From NCBI RefSeq assembly GCF_000003195.3, contig NC_012878.2, positions 38,254,751 to 38,318,750 of the forward strand: DNA of 64,000 bases, read 5' to 3'. The number at the start of each line of letters is the position of its first letter. The stretch's first letter is position 1. Positions 45,654-57,217 of this stretch are shown here, in pieces. The position numbers were made by a program, and so were the translations under genes. This stretch comes from Sorghum bicolor (lineage: Eukaryota > Streptophyta > Magnoliopsida > Poales > Poaceae). A model generated the notes under the pieces. The model saw nothing but the letters and a program-made list of their open reading frames with translations. It made no database searches and had not been told where the DNA came from.

Positions 45654-45671
45654 TGGCGCCGTTGCCGGGGA
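45654..45671 (+). other. Primer-binding site, element D
   Basis: TGGCGCCGTTGCCGGGGA, identical to that of B. Confidence 0.82.
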
Positions 45672-46309
45672 GAAAGACGGTTTGCTGAGATAACTTTGAG
45701 TCTTGCTATTCACTACAAGAATTCTAGGCTTCTATGACAACTAGATTATGACGAATACAGCCTGTTTTCTGTCACTACCTGCCTGTAGTGACGAAGTGAC
45801 TGTCGTCACAGAAGGTAGGTCACTAATCACCTTCTATGACCACCAGAGGACTTTGTCACTGATACAGTGACAATAGTTCTCATGTCATTGATACAATGAC
45901 GAGACTAAATCGTCATAACAAATTGAATAGAGTAACACCACATATATGATGACATGGCTAATGATGTGGCAGAAAACATTTGGCCCATTAGGAATGGGCT
46001 TTTTTCATTAATTAGGACCAACCTAGTTGGCCCACATGTTGTGCAAAACTTCTTGGCCTAGTTACAAATCGGCATTTTCTTCCTTTAAGCCCAATATTGT
46101 TACAATCCAAGCTGGGCTGACCCATTTAAAAAACAGTCACAAACAATATAATAACAATTACTAATTACACAATAATGACCATACATAATGGGTGCTCCAA
46201 ACATAACATTTCATATATGTATCATAAATGGGCATACAAAATGGCTCCATAAACTAACATACAGTACTAGCTATATTTGTTCACTAAACAAGTTAATTTG
46301 TTCCAGCTA

Positions 46310-46411
46310 TTTCTGTGGTCACCCTGCAGCACTAAAGGCAGCTTGCAGCCGCTGGACACGTTTCTGTGGCCACCCTGCGCCGCTGAAGACAGCTTGCAGT
46401 CGCTGCAGACC
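46310..46411. repeat. 51 bp tandem duplication in the CACTA element
   Basis: TTTCTGTGGTCACCCTGC at 46310 and TTTCTGTGGCCACCCTGC at 46361 begin two 51 bp units that share AGCTTGCAG and CGCTG further on. Confidence 0.8.
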
Positions 46412-47371
46412 AACTTGTTATTCATGCCTGCAATTAGTAGACACCAATATGATACTGGTGATGCAGCTAGTAGATATATAATACGAAGTGCAGAACTTGT
46501 AATATGATACTGGTTATGCAGTCAAGTGCTAAAAAGCAATTTGTAGCAGTCACTAGAACTGTTATCTAAATAGTATATGATTTCCCCCCTACTAGCTGCC
46601 ATGGTGTAGGTGGATGACTTTGCAATTCATGAAAAAAGCATGCAGATTATTTTAGAGAAGCATAGAGACACATATACTTGGCGCCGGGATCAAGTAACAT
46701 ATATGTGAAGATGACATTCAGCTTGGGATAAAATCAAAGCACATTCACTTAGAAAAAAAATCAGAAAGCAGTAGGTACAATGCTGAAATAATAGCACATC
46801 AGATTTGATCGTTACTATCTGAACTCTGAACTGCAACAAATTCAGGTGGTGAAACAATTAATAAATGTACATATACATAAAACAGGCCATCGATCTATGT
46901 TGCCCTCTATAGAATGACCATACAACAGAAATCAAGTAATTCTTCTAGTCATGAAGCAACCAAAGAAAGAAAATGAAATTTGTTTTTACTAAGCTATCTA
47001 CAATTCAAGATGCAGCATATATCCATCTCACGTAAAAGCAGTAGCTTTAGTGTTGCAATTTTAACACATAAATTCAGTTTGCAATAGTATTTAAATTTCT
47101 AAAATAGTAGCTTTCAAGGAAAAGCTTGCTGACAGTTCAATCCATGGTGTTAGCTTGTTTCTCACTTACAGGGCAGTAGTGTCTACTATGATTATCTTTT
47201 GGCTATCTGAACACTATCACGAAGTTTACTGTTTGCAACTATATACACATGTTATCTTGTCGATATAACATTAAAAAGTATAACAGAGGGTCACTGCTAG
47301 TCTGTAGCCTCACCACTTTCCATGGCGTGCATGTTCAAAAAATGCATAGCTAGTCCAAATGGCTTGCAGAA

Positions 47372-47900
47372 ATGAACGGGAGCCCTTCACTTGCAGTTAC
47401 TGATTATGCTGGTGTTGCAGATGAAGTCAAAGACCTGGACCATGGTGCCATGCCGAAGCACACTGGACAATCTTCACGTCCACTGGGGCAGCATCCACAC
47501 GCCCGCAACCTGCAACACTGGGCCCTCAAAGCCATGAATGCGCCATGGATCTCGCCAGAGCCATTGTTGCTGATGGCCTTAAGGATGAAGGAGCCAAGTT
47601 GGAAACTTCCTAGCGCAGGTCCGGCCTTCTCTCGTGTGGATCTGGGCTGTGCTCGCCGGTGCCACCTCACCACAGCCGGATCCGTCTTCCAGGACCTGCA
47701 ACACCATCACTGAGGGAGCCGTCAGCGCTACAAGCATCATCCTGTCATCATAGATGGTGTGGACGAGGCTTGGATTGGTGAGCCCTCGCACCGCCCTAGC
47801 CGAGCCGCCGACCCTTCACGCCACCATCGCTGAGGAGGCCGGCCTCTCTACTCGATGCGCTGCCAACCATGGCCACCTTGCTCTCCTCCCTCACTGCTAG
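47372..47900 (+). other. GC-rich segment in the CACTA element, unrecognised
   Basis: A 113-codon frame (47372-47713) and flanking GC-rich sequence contrast with the AT-rich surroundings. The residues (HARNLQHWALKAMNAPW and others) match nothing I know, and the complementary strand also has open frames. It could be a captured host fragment. No function is assigned. Confidence 0.3.
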
Positions 47901-47961
47901 AGTGCTAGGACTGGGAGATAGGGTGCAGCTCAGAGTGGGAGATGGGGTGCGGTGGCTGAGG

Positions 47962-48203
47962 CCTTGTTTAGTTCACTCCAAAAACCAAAATCTTTTCAAG
48001 ATTCCCCGTCACATCGAATCTTACGTCACATGCATGGAGTATTTAATATAGACGAAAATAAAAACTAATTGCACAGTTTACCTGTAAATCACGAGATGAA
48101 TCTTTTAAGCCTAGTTACTCTATGATTGGATAATGTTTGTCAAATAAAAACGAAAGTGCTACAGTTCCGAAAACTTTTCAGTTTTCGGAACTAAACAAGG
48201 CCT
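47962..48203. mobile_element. Full-length MITE inside the CACTA element
   Basis: GGCCTTGTTTAGTTC and GGAACTAAACAAGGCC are perfect terminal inverted repeats enclosing about 240 bp. TGA flanks both ends (a three-base duplication). Core phrases GTCACATCGAATCTTACG, GAGATGAATCTTTTAAGCC and GTTTGTCAAATAAAAACGAAAG identify the same family as the copies at 9.7 and 26.8 kb. The ends and three-base duplication suggest a Tourist/PIF-like type, but TGA is not the usual TWA. Confidence 0.85.
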
Positions 48204-48511
48204 GAGGAAAGGGAATTGTGGCTAGGGTTTCGATAGCCAAGTTCTTATATATTAGGCATGGGCGTATTTCTATCCATCCGATCGTAAATCAATGGCTATA
48301 AATTTGTGGGCCGAACAGGCCAGTATCAAAAGGCAGTTGGGCTATTGGGCTCAACACCTAATTTTTATGTTTTGTCTTGCTTTTTAGCTATACACGAAGG
48401 TGCACGTGGGATTCCAATCTTTGGTGTGCGCGGGATTCCAAATTTTAGTGTGCTCGGAAACCAATTTTGAGGTTGTTTTGCTGCATAGGAAACTTTTATA
48501 GTATCATAAGT

Positions 48512-48905
48512 GACCTTAAATGAATATAAATTAAAAAATTTTAAACTACAAAGTTTTATAACTTTTCTAGATCTATACGTTTTGTTTTTTTAGTTTCTCC
48601 ATTCGTGGTCATTTGAAAATTTCAATTTTCAAATTTTCCAAAATTAAAACATAATTTTTCTTGACAAAATGACCCCGAATGAAAATGTTGTCAACTACAA
48701 AACTCTATAACTTTTCCATATCTACAACTGTCATTTTGGTTGTTTCTCCATCTAAGGTCATTTAAAGAATTTGAGTTTCAAATTTAAGAAATTGAAACGT
48801 AGTTTTCCTTGACAAAATGATCTCAAATGAAAAAGTTTTCAACTTTAGAGTTCTATAAATTTTCGAGATCTACAACTTTTATTTTGGTCATTTTGTCATC
48901 TGACA
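48512..48905. repeat. 148 bp tandem repeat in the CACTA element
   Basis: TTGACAAAATGA at 48661 and 48809, and the motif family AACTACAAA...TATAACTTTTC...GATCTAC at 48544, 48693 and 48841, both give a period of 148-149 bp. At least two and a half units are present. Related but less regular text continues to about 49480. Confidence 0.75.
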
Positions 48906-49844
48906 TAGTAGCAATAACATTGTTCACAAATTTTACACATCCCTCTTGTAGTTTCATAAACAATAAGAGAGATATGTAAATTTTATGAGCAATGTTACTA
49001 TCATTTTGTCTGATGAAAAACTGACCAAAATAAAAGTTGTAGATCTTGTTGAGTTCTATAACTTTTATGTTCATGATTTTTTCAGCTGAAATCATTTAAT
49101 GTTTCGAAATGACGTTTGAAATTGTCAATTTTTGAAATTCAAAATTCAAATACATAAAACATAGACACATGAAAAGATAGACAAAATATAGCTGTAAGAA
49201 CACAATAGTTTGATAGAGCATGATTTTAGAAATTTTTAGGGAAAAATCAATAAATTTGGAGCTAGTACAAGAGAGAAAGGCTAGTTACAAATTTTAGCCA
49301 GAGATTAAAAAGTGAAATGAGTTCTTCAACAATTTCAAAATTAAATTTCACATAGCATTTTGATTTAGTAAATAATTTCTAATGAAAAAATTTTGAAAAA
49401 CAAAGTTTCGTAACTTTACGAGATCTACAAATTTTATTTTGGTCATTTCTCCATCCGAGATTGTTTGCAAAATTTAAATTTTAGTGCTTATACTATTCGG
49501 TGTCTATTTATAGGGAGCCGCCCCTAGAGAAAGGGGCATTGCTACCTATCTTTTTAAGTAATAATGTCAGAAGTAATAATATATTATACAATATAAAGAG
49601 CATATAAAATTTTAATTAAACATATAAAAAATTTCGGTTTCTTGTCCGGTTCGGTTGCATTGGTTTGCTCATTTGGTTAAGGACATACGAAAATATATTA
49701 TATAATTATATGAAAACATATAAAAACTTTGGTTGAATATTATTGCAAAATAATAAAAATTAAAGTTGATGAAAATAGATGTTTTCTAGGTCTTAATGAA
49801 CAAAAAATATTGAACACTTCAATAAACTCAACTATGCTAATGTC

Positions 49845-50310
49845 CCAGTGGTTTGCCTCCTCCTTTTTGTTCAGGTGGTGCCATGTTCGATTCCTATGTT
49901 CTACACATTTGGATAAATAAAATAGAATGATCCAATATGGCAACAATAGTCGCTTGTTGCAGTTGTAAGAGTTCTTTATTTTGAACTTGTGCTTAGTTCG
50001 ATCCTCATATTCTACATTTTTTTTTCATTTTTTCTAATTAATCGCTTGTTCTACTAGGAGTTCGATTTAATCAGCCGCTTGTTCTACTAGGAGTTCGTGT
50101 TCTACTAGGAGTTCGTTCCCTCAAACATCGCAATTTTTTTTTATTTTTTTTTTACATCAGTCACTTGTTCTAGTCTAGTGGGTTAGTGCTCCCTATTCCA
50201 GTACTGAATAGAATAAAAGAAGTAGAACCTAGACACCAACAGTCGCTTGTTCTAGTGGTTAGTTTTCTCTGTTTCATTTCAAAGGTCTAAATTTGATCTA
50301 CATGTGTCTG
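49845..50310. repeat. Cluster of tRNA-like A/B-box words
   Basis: Phrases such as CAGTGGTTTGCC, GTTCGATTCCTATGTTCTAC, AGTTCGATCCTCATATTCTAC and TTCTAGTGGTTAGT recur. CTTGTTCTACTAGGAGTTCG occurs twice with a third partial copy (50045, 50078, 50098). They resemble pieces of pol III promoters as in SINEs, but no complete SINE was delimited. Confidence 0.35.
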
Positions 50311-50715
50311 CAATTTTTTAGAGCTCACGTGGAGTAGGCACACATGATAACAAGATATTTTGTAAAAATAATAGTTCTATAATTTATATCGATCAACTAT
50401 CATTGGCGACGTGTACTGAGGTAACAAGATATTTTGAAAAAAAATAAAGTTTTATATTTCATGATGATCAACTATTGTCATTGATCTGTCGTTACAAAGC
50501 TGATGCAGAGTATACTATGACGATGTTTATGACAGAGACATAACTTGGTCATAAACAGTTGTCATCCTGCGAACAGTCGTCATAAACAATCTCTGTTTGT
50601 GACAAATAGGTATTCTGTCATCTGGTATTCGTCACAGAAGCCCAGATTTCTTGTAGTGATTATCTTGTATTATACTTTTTTACTTTTATTCTTTTATCTT
50701 TTTATTTTTATCTTT

Positions 50716-51138
50716 ATGGATAACTTAAATTCCATACCTATTATTGAATTCTTTGCACCTTCGGAGACCAGCCATAGACCATGGGAGTCAACAAGTCCTG
50801 CCCCTAATTATGCTCTCTGTACGGAGTTGATTGCAATAGGTCAAAACCAACCCTTTTTTATAGCCAAGGTCCTATCTTTTAATCAAGAAGATAATGCACT
50901 TTTAGCTACACCTAGGGAATCTGTTAATCTTTCTATAAATTCTGGTTTAGACCTAGCCCTACAAGACCATGTTTTTTCTCGATATTTTCACATTGGTCTT
51001 AATCATATATCCTTTGGTAGAGTCTTTCTTTCTTTATCTATTAGTAAAGCAAGGTATGTCTTCATTCGTGGACATCCTTCTTGTACTAGTCTTCATAGAA
51101 AAATCTTAGAAATAGAGAAGGAATCATCTCCCAGATGA
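50716..51138 (+). CDS. Element D ORF 1: gag-like leader plus unknown domain
   Basis: Opens MDNLNSIPIIEFFAPSE and reads YALCTELIAIGQNQPFF, LDLALQDHVFSRYFHIGL and YVFIRGHPSCTSLHRK. It is the counterpart of ORF 1 in C, 140 codons, ending TGA after SSPR (CGA in C). D keeps a five-residue LALQD segment that C has lost. The conserved first third aligns with B gag; the rest is unrecognised. Confidence 0.55.
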   Translation: MDNLNSIPIIEFFAPSETSHRPWESTSPAPNYALCTELIAIGQNQPFFIAKVLSFNQEDNALLATPRESVNLSINSGLDLALQDHVFSRYFHIGLNHISFGRVFLSLSISKARYVFIRGHPSCTSLHRKILEIEKESSPR

Positions 51139-51163
51139 GGAAAGGAAGTTTCAATCCCATGAT

Positions 51164-51619
51164 TTGGCTATCCAACCCATCCTTGAGCTTAATAATTTCT
51201 ACTATGCTCTTTCTCTTGAACCTCCCGATAATCCTATGAATCTCTCTAGACATCCCATGCATAAGAAGGAGGATCGAGAAGAGCAACATCAATGGCTAGA
51301 GGGCATTAAAAATCCATGTGCTATCACCATTGAATGGATAGATAAAACAGACTTGAGAGACAATCCTAGAGAAATTTTAAGCATTCATGAAGAATCATCC
51401 TTGGAGTTTGAGAATGAGAGAAACAACAGTGAGCATGGAAGTTATTTCATAAATACCTCATCAAGTCCTTGCTCATATGAAACATCTCCCCAATCTTTTG
51501 GTCTCTCCAACATCACCACATTTGAGATCTCCAATCCCCTCTTCCTTTCTATTTATAAAAACTTTAAAAGGGTGGTTGTCGATGCATTTGTCTATAATAA
51601 ATATTGCAGATCTCGTTGA
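51164..51619 (+). CDS. Element D ORF 2, shortened
   Basis: Reads NNFYYALSLEPPDNPMNLSR, EEQHQWLEGIKNPCAITIEW, ILSIHEESSLEFENERNN and NPLFLSIYKNFKR, ending NKYCRSR. It aligns with the last two thirds of C's ORF 2; about 300 bp of the C version is deleted in front of it. Changes between the copies are mostly conservative and no stop has arisen. Function unknown. Confidence 0.5.
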   Translation: MAIQPILELNNFYYALSLEPPDNPMNLSRHPMHKKEDREEQHQWLEGIKNPCAITIEWIDKTDLRDNPREILSIHEESSLEFENERNNSEHGSYFINTSSSPCSYETSPQSFGLSNITTFEISNPLFLSIYKNFKRVVVDAFVYNKYCRSR

Positions 51620-53075
51620 GTTGATCTTGATATAGGTCAGCGTCGGAGGGGAAACCACTTCGCCAACATAACTTGATGGTTTCCCAAGGACAGTCTTAGT
51701 GTCCTAAAACAAGCACTGATCAGATCGTAACATGAACTTCTAATTATTTGCAACATTGCCTTGTGTATGGAGCATATAAAGATAATTGTAGAAATATTCC
51801 TTTGGGTATTCTTACCACTAACCTTTCCAGGATTGGAACAAGAAGATCGGATGAATGACAAGCGCAAGGTATGCCCAACCAATCATCATGCAACATTGAA
51901 TTAAATTCATCCAATCTTGAATTTTGCAAAATTCAAGCTTGGGGGAGTACTTTACATAAAAACATCCTTTGTCGTGTTGCTATGTTGGTTGTCCTTACCT
52001 TTGAGACATGCTTGATTTGTTAAATACTAATCACACTACTTCATCTACACTTGAGTAGATCTCTATAAATGCCATCATGCTACCTATGTTTATCTTAAGT
52101 AAGTGTTGGTTTGGAAGTACTGGACATACTTCCATTGGCATTTAAATTAAGCGTGGTGCTTAGGTTAAATAGCCTTCCTTAATCTGATTAGACATGGAGT
52201 CTAGTTTGGTTAGTGAACTAAAAACTGCTTGAGTAGGCATTCGTATATTTTGTCGCACTAACCCCTGCAGGAAAACTTTCAATATCAACCTGGAAAGTCC
52301 TGAGATACAAACTTACATTGGGGATAAAGGAGACACATGAAGTGTAACAATTTGCACAAGAAAGACATAGCTCATTCATCGTAGAGACATGATCCATGGA
52401 ACGAGACAAAGAGTGCCACAAACAAGATACACAACCATTACGAATGGGAAGCTTCCACAAGGTAATACTGTACCATCACTCTTTAAGTAAGTAACATCTT
52501 AAGGTACTTGACTATCACTTTTATAAGCTTCTCGTTGGTTCTGGAGTTCACATAAAATAAAGAGACAAACATGTATGATTTGTAGCTCCAAATTAACCAA
52601 CCTAATTAATTCAACATGTTTAGTCCTTTAATATTTGTTCTTAGTACTACCTTCGTGATCCCTCACTCCTAATCATATAAGCTAAAATGTTGCATATTCA
52701 ATCTTTGGGAAGATATAAAGAAAAAAACATAAACATAGATAGATTATCCTTCCATTAGGTTGAGCCATCTGATCTGACAAATGTTTTAAATGCTACACTC
52801 ATGAACTTATCACCCATCAACTTTGTCTCGCTCCCTATGCTTAAGGATAGAGAAGAATAAATATACTTTTGGTTCTGTTGGTGTTTTCCACCAACAGGGC
52901 CCATGCACTTGATCTCTGCCTTGTCTCTATGAACAGGTACACTTCAAGCAAAACATGAAGGAGTTTTACAACTCCCAGATTCCACCAAGTGAAGGACCTG
53001 GATCTACGAGCACAAACACATTGAGCAAGATGCTGCTAACGCCGCACTTCGAATGACTGGGCAAACGAAGAACAT
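51620..53075 (+). other. Element D noncoding region between ORF 2 and protease remnant
   Basis: Similar to 34640-36080 in C. Contains AAGCTTGGGGGAGTAC near 51938 and the conserved stem-loop CTGTTGGTG/CACCAACAG at 52875-52897. Confidence 0.6.
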
Positions 53076-53077
53076 GG

Positions 53078-53700
53078 GTGACACCGTATCAAGAACTGCA
53101 GACATCAAGGTCCACACCTAATCAAATGATGCACCTAAAGGATGAAGACGGTGAGAAGTCTTGTCGAGAAGACTTAAAACATTGGATCCTTGTCGGAAGA
53201 GCTCAACATCGTCGACTCAAGTCGCCTTTCCTGATCAAGAAAGACGACCCTGGTGTTCCAAGCATCGAGTGCACAATCAATGGATACTCTTTTCAGAAGA
53301 CACTCTACGACACCGGATCTGACGATAACATAATGGTTGCAGTCACTTATTAGCTCCTGCATGGAACCATACCCCTACAACCAACATACATTCAGCTCCA
53401 GATAATTTTCAGGTCATTGACATGGGAGAAGACGAGTAAGATCCACCCACCATCCTTGGAAGACCGTTCCTCAACATTATCAAAGCCATCATCTACGTTG
53501 GAATCGGAGAAGTCCACATGCACTTTCCCTCTGAGAAGGTACGCCGCTATTTTATTGACCCTAACTATTTAGTTGAAGACTCGAAGCAGGTCAGGACAAG
53601 AAGAAGATAACGCAACCGCAACCAGAGGAGGCAAATCATCAAGAACGGATGGGTAGACTACGAAGGGGAAGTGATAAGGACTGAAGACATACAGCTTGAA
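53078..53700 (+). pseudogene. Element D aspartic protease remnant
   Basis: Reads IECTINGYSFQKTLYDTGSDD, with the D-T-G active-site triad near 53310, followed by TAG at 53351-53353. In other frames come FQVIDMGEDE, ILGRPFLNIIKAIIYVGIGE and FPSEKVRRYFIDPNYL, the rest of a retropepsin domain as placed between gag and reverse transcriptase in Athila-lineage elements. Several stops show it is dead. It marks the ancestor as a coding element from which reverse transcriptase and integrase were lost. In C this segment is missing. Confidence 0.75.
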
Positions 53701-55987
53701 TAGAACTGTCCTGAGGAGACCGTAACACCGAGTCAGGTGTGGAGAGAGAAGATAGTTATACACGAAGAGGAGGCGCCGCCGGAACCACCGACTACGCCAC
53801 CCATTTAATCCCAGGACGACTGAGAAAACGGAGAGTCCCATTCGGAGGACTTAAAAACACCGAACACCTTGCCAAGAGGTAAACTTGGTAGTTATCCTTT
53901 TCCTTTCAATTATTCAATTATAGTTTCCTTAGTTAAATCAAGTTCATATCATCTCGAAAAGAAAATAAAAATGTTAAAAATAGTAAGCCCCATGTGAGTA
54001 TGCTCATGGCATAAAACCCATAAGTACATTCACTGTGGTGGCATAAAAATAAAATAAATATTTTTTCTCTATAAAAATGAAAATATAAATAATAAGTGCA
54101 TGATCCTGCTAAATAAAATTTATTAGAAGGAAGCTCAATATGATAAAGGCAAAGAGATTTTATGCTAACACTTAACCAGTTCCATAAAGCTTTGTTGTCT
54201 ATTTGAGCTCCACAGGATTCAAGGATAAAAAAAAAACTAGCAGACGGAGGACATCCTAATCGCTGTCAGGGTGCTGCCGACTTTCAAATACACCTCCACC
54301 ACCTGCTAGCTACATCAGAAGAAATTACGTCAAAATCCAGCTTGGGGGAGAGCACCCCCATTTATCCAGCTAAGTGCTTCTACTCGCGTTTATACTTTAC
54401 TCAAATAATAAAAAGATGATAGTCATAAAAACCCAAATAAATATTTTGTGCTTTTATATATATCCTTGCTTAGTTTGCTAAATAAATAAAGTTTTCTATG
54501 AACCCTTATGATAAGCTCTCACATGGAAATGATGAATAGTTGCTCTACCATGACTAGTTCATAAAATTGAAATCTCTCTCAAGTTTAGGCATGACTGTTG
54601 TGAATTAAGATTTGCTCTAAACCTAAACTTGTGGAAAGAGTACTTGATCTAAAGTCTAAGTTGTTAACGGATATGATATGGGAAGGTTGAGCTGTTGTTT
54701 ATCTGTTCCTAGAGATGCTAGAATTCTAGAGAATTTTATCTTTGAAAAATCTTTAAAATATCACATGATGAGTTCTGTATGATGAGAGTTTAAAATCCTA
54801 CCACAGCCATATATACATGCTTATTAGACTTTGAGCCACACATTTACTTTTTACTGCTTATGAGCATTGAGTGTGGTCAAGCTGTGTAGACCCTTAGGAG
54901 CTTGTCATGCGGTTAAAATCAAGATTAACTTGCACGTTCACTCACACATGCTGCTTCTACTCCGGAAGTACGCATCCACATACAACCACTCATTTCCATC
55001 TCCAGATTCAACCAAAAGTATTCTACTCCTAATCCGGGAGAGAATAGCCAAAACATATTTTCCTATTCCTGTTATTCCCTGTGAAATAAATGCTCCAGTT
55101 ATTTTGGTTACTACCACTTGCTACATTCTTTCAGGAGATGAGTGCTCTAAAAAAAGAAAGAGAAAAAAAAATATGAGGAAATAAAAAGGGGCAAGTGCCC
55201 GGAACCTCGAAGAAAAGAAAGAGTGAGACGAGGGGTAAAAATGGACAAGTGTCCGACAGTAGAATTAGGGGTACAAGATACCCACCTGAGAGGAAAGAAA
55301 AAGAAAATATAGAGCATCTCATTCTCCCCAAAAAGCTTTAAAGTGCAAGAAAGTTATGTATCCCCTCAAAAGAGCAAAAGTAGAATTAGACTTTCACCAT
55401 TATTATCACCATCATCACCATACACCATTCATTCGCCACACATGCACATCTTGATTTGATTTATTGACTTGTTTCTCTGGATCCATGGTTTGACTATGCA
55501 ATAAATGTCTTGTAAGTATGTATTAGTTGTCTCCCACTTCTGAGCTCCAGATATCAAAACCTTATTAGAGTAGGGTGAGAGAGAAGGTAATATCACTATG
55601 CATTATACCAAAAATACCACATACTTTGAGAGAAGGCATATACCATTACTGCCTTGGTAAGGATCCAGAAATACCACAAAAGAGAGATCTGAGAGAGTCA
55701 TATAAGGAATCTCTGAGTTTTATGTGAAAATCTGCAAAAACTCCACAGCTATAGCTGATCAAGAATAAGAGACATGGCGCTTGACTTGACCATTCTATCT
55801 TTTAACTACTCAAGACACAAGTGACGGTTACAAGCCCCATGGTGAAAGGTAAAATGAGTAAGTTTTAAGTCTTAACAGTTTACCCTAACTCAGAGATGAG
55901 ATCTTACTTTTAAGGCATGAAACCACTGCAGAAACTCTTGAGTTCATCCTTGCTCAGGGACGAGCAAGAGGTAAGCTTGGGGGAGTT
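53701..55987 (+). other. Element D 3' noncoding region
   Basis: Contains the GGGGG/CCCCC hairpin at 54344-54359, perfect palindromes GGGCAAGTGCCC (55189-55200) and GGACAAGTGTCC (55243-55254), and the polypurine tract GCTTGGGGGAGTT just before the LTR. No gene. Confidence 0.6.
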
Positions 55988-57217
55988 TGTTGATGGTCCT
56001 TAAGTATCAAATTTAATTATCAAATAAACAAATAAAAGGATCCAAATGAAATCAACATTTAGACTTAGGGTTTTATCTGACAGAATTCCACCAGTTTTGG
56101 TGTTTGTCTATTTCTGCAGGGGGTTATCAGGAAATACGGAAGAAAGGCCCACATGTCGGGATTACATAGAGATATCAACGCACCGCGCAATTTTGTACCA
56201 TCTAGAAGACTCCAGAAGCCACGAGAAGAAAGCAGAGGCCGAAAGGGGCCAGGCCTAGGGCGCCCGCCCACAATCCCGGGGCGCCCGCACTGACCTGGAC
56301 TCCGTTCGGGACTCTCTTCGCACACGATGTTCCACCGACCTAAAGGATCAAGGATAACATAGTACCACATCGCCTACCGACCCAAAAACGCATAGAGGAG
56401 GAGGACTATATAAGGAGACTACCCTGGCCCCTGGAGAAGACAAGAAGTTATCATAGAGTTGAGGGGTGCCCTCGAAGGAAAACCTCTTCTCTAAATAGAA
56501 TTTCTTTTTAGGCTTAGCAACCAATGTAAGTAGAAATAGATCTTCTAGTTTCTACTAGATTGAGAGAGATAGAGTGGAGGTGTAGATCGGAGGAAGGTCG
56601 GCCTGTCGGTGTCTACTCCGAGTTGTACCTGCGGGATCAAGTCTTCTAACCCGAGGCTTGCTTCTAAGATTCTTCAGTAATTCGACTTCTAATTCTAGTA
56701 AGTTCTTGTTTTATTGTTCTTTCGTTTATGAGTTTACTTTAATCCTCTTCTGGTTGAGTATTAGAGTAATCATTGCTAGCGTAAACGTGGTGTTTAGGCT
56801 AGGGTACTCATAGATATCCCCTGATTAGCTGGACTGTCGTAGTAGCGAGGAACGTGACATTTCCGAGTTACCTTTGTATCCCATATCTTGTTAGCAGGAC
56901 GGGTAGGTTTATAGGTGCGGGTCGAACATCCTTTGTGGTGTCTAGATTCCGTAAGCTTCCCCAATAGAACAGTAGATCATCGTTACCAAGGTTAGAACGA
57001 GACTACGGTTGCAGTCTTCTCTATACATCGCTCACATCGAGAAACATTCTTTGTAGCCTAAAGGGATAGTAGCAATAGATTTGGTTAGTCAAATGCACCC
57101 TTTCTCCCAGTGGTAAAAATATAAATACGATAACTCTGGATAATCTCCCGGGTGAAATGCTCACCGATATCCGTGCGCTTGCGGATCATTTCCTTATTGC
57201 GTTACCAAATATCAACA
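55988..57217 (+). repeat. Element D 3' LTR
   Basis: TGTTGATGGTCC to AATATCAACA, 1,230 bp, nearly identical to 44418-45645. TATATAA at 56407-56413. Followed directly by the CCCAC duplication and the rest of B. Confidence 0.92.

Larger units (their letters stand above)
45711..50658. mobile_element. CACTA DNA transposon, 4.95 kb, no transposase seen
   Basis: Starts CACTACAAGAATTCTAGGC and ends CCCAGATTTCTTGTAGTG, with the three-base duplication ATT on both sides (45708-45710 and 50659-50661). Subterminal GTCACTGATACAGTGAC and GTGACGA-type words recur near both ends (45760-45910 and 50515-50640). The uninterrupted site GCTATTATCTTG is present in C at about 33335 and in the copy at 60620, which proves the boundaries. 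No En/Spm-type transposase motifs were found in any frame, so the element seems non-autonomous. Confidence 0.93.
44418..57217 (+). mobile_element. LTR retrotransposon D, non-autonomous, hosting a CACTA element
   Basis: LTRs at 44418-45645 and 55988-57217 and the duplication CCCAC (44413-44417 and 57218-57222) define a complete insertion into B. Without the CACTA insertion it is about 7.85 kb. The internal region matches C over most of its length, with an extra protease remnant. By eye the two LTRs differ at roughly two dozen places in about 1,230 bp, so the insertion is fairly young. There is no reverse transcriptase or integrase. Confidence 0.92.

Noticed and set aside
47372..47713. A 113-codon frame in the CACTA element as a transposase or captured gene
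   Set aside because: No transposase motifs and no recognisable domain; the opposite strand is equally open, so coding status is unsupported.
53569..53841. A 90-codon minus-strand frame in element D
   Set aside because: It lies opposite the protease remnant, whose motifs are on the plus strand; treated as a shadow.
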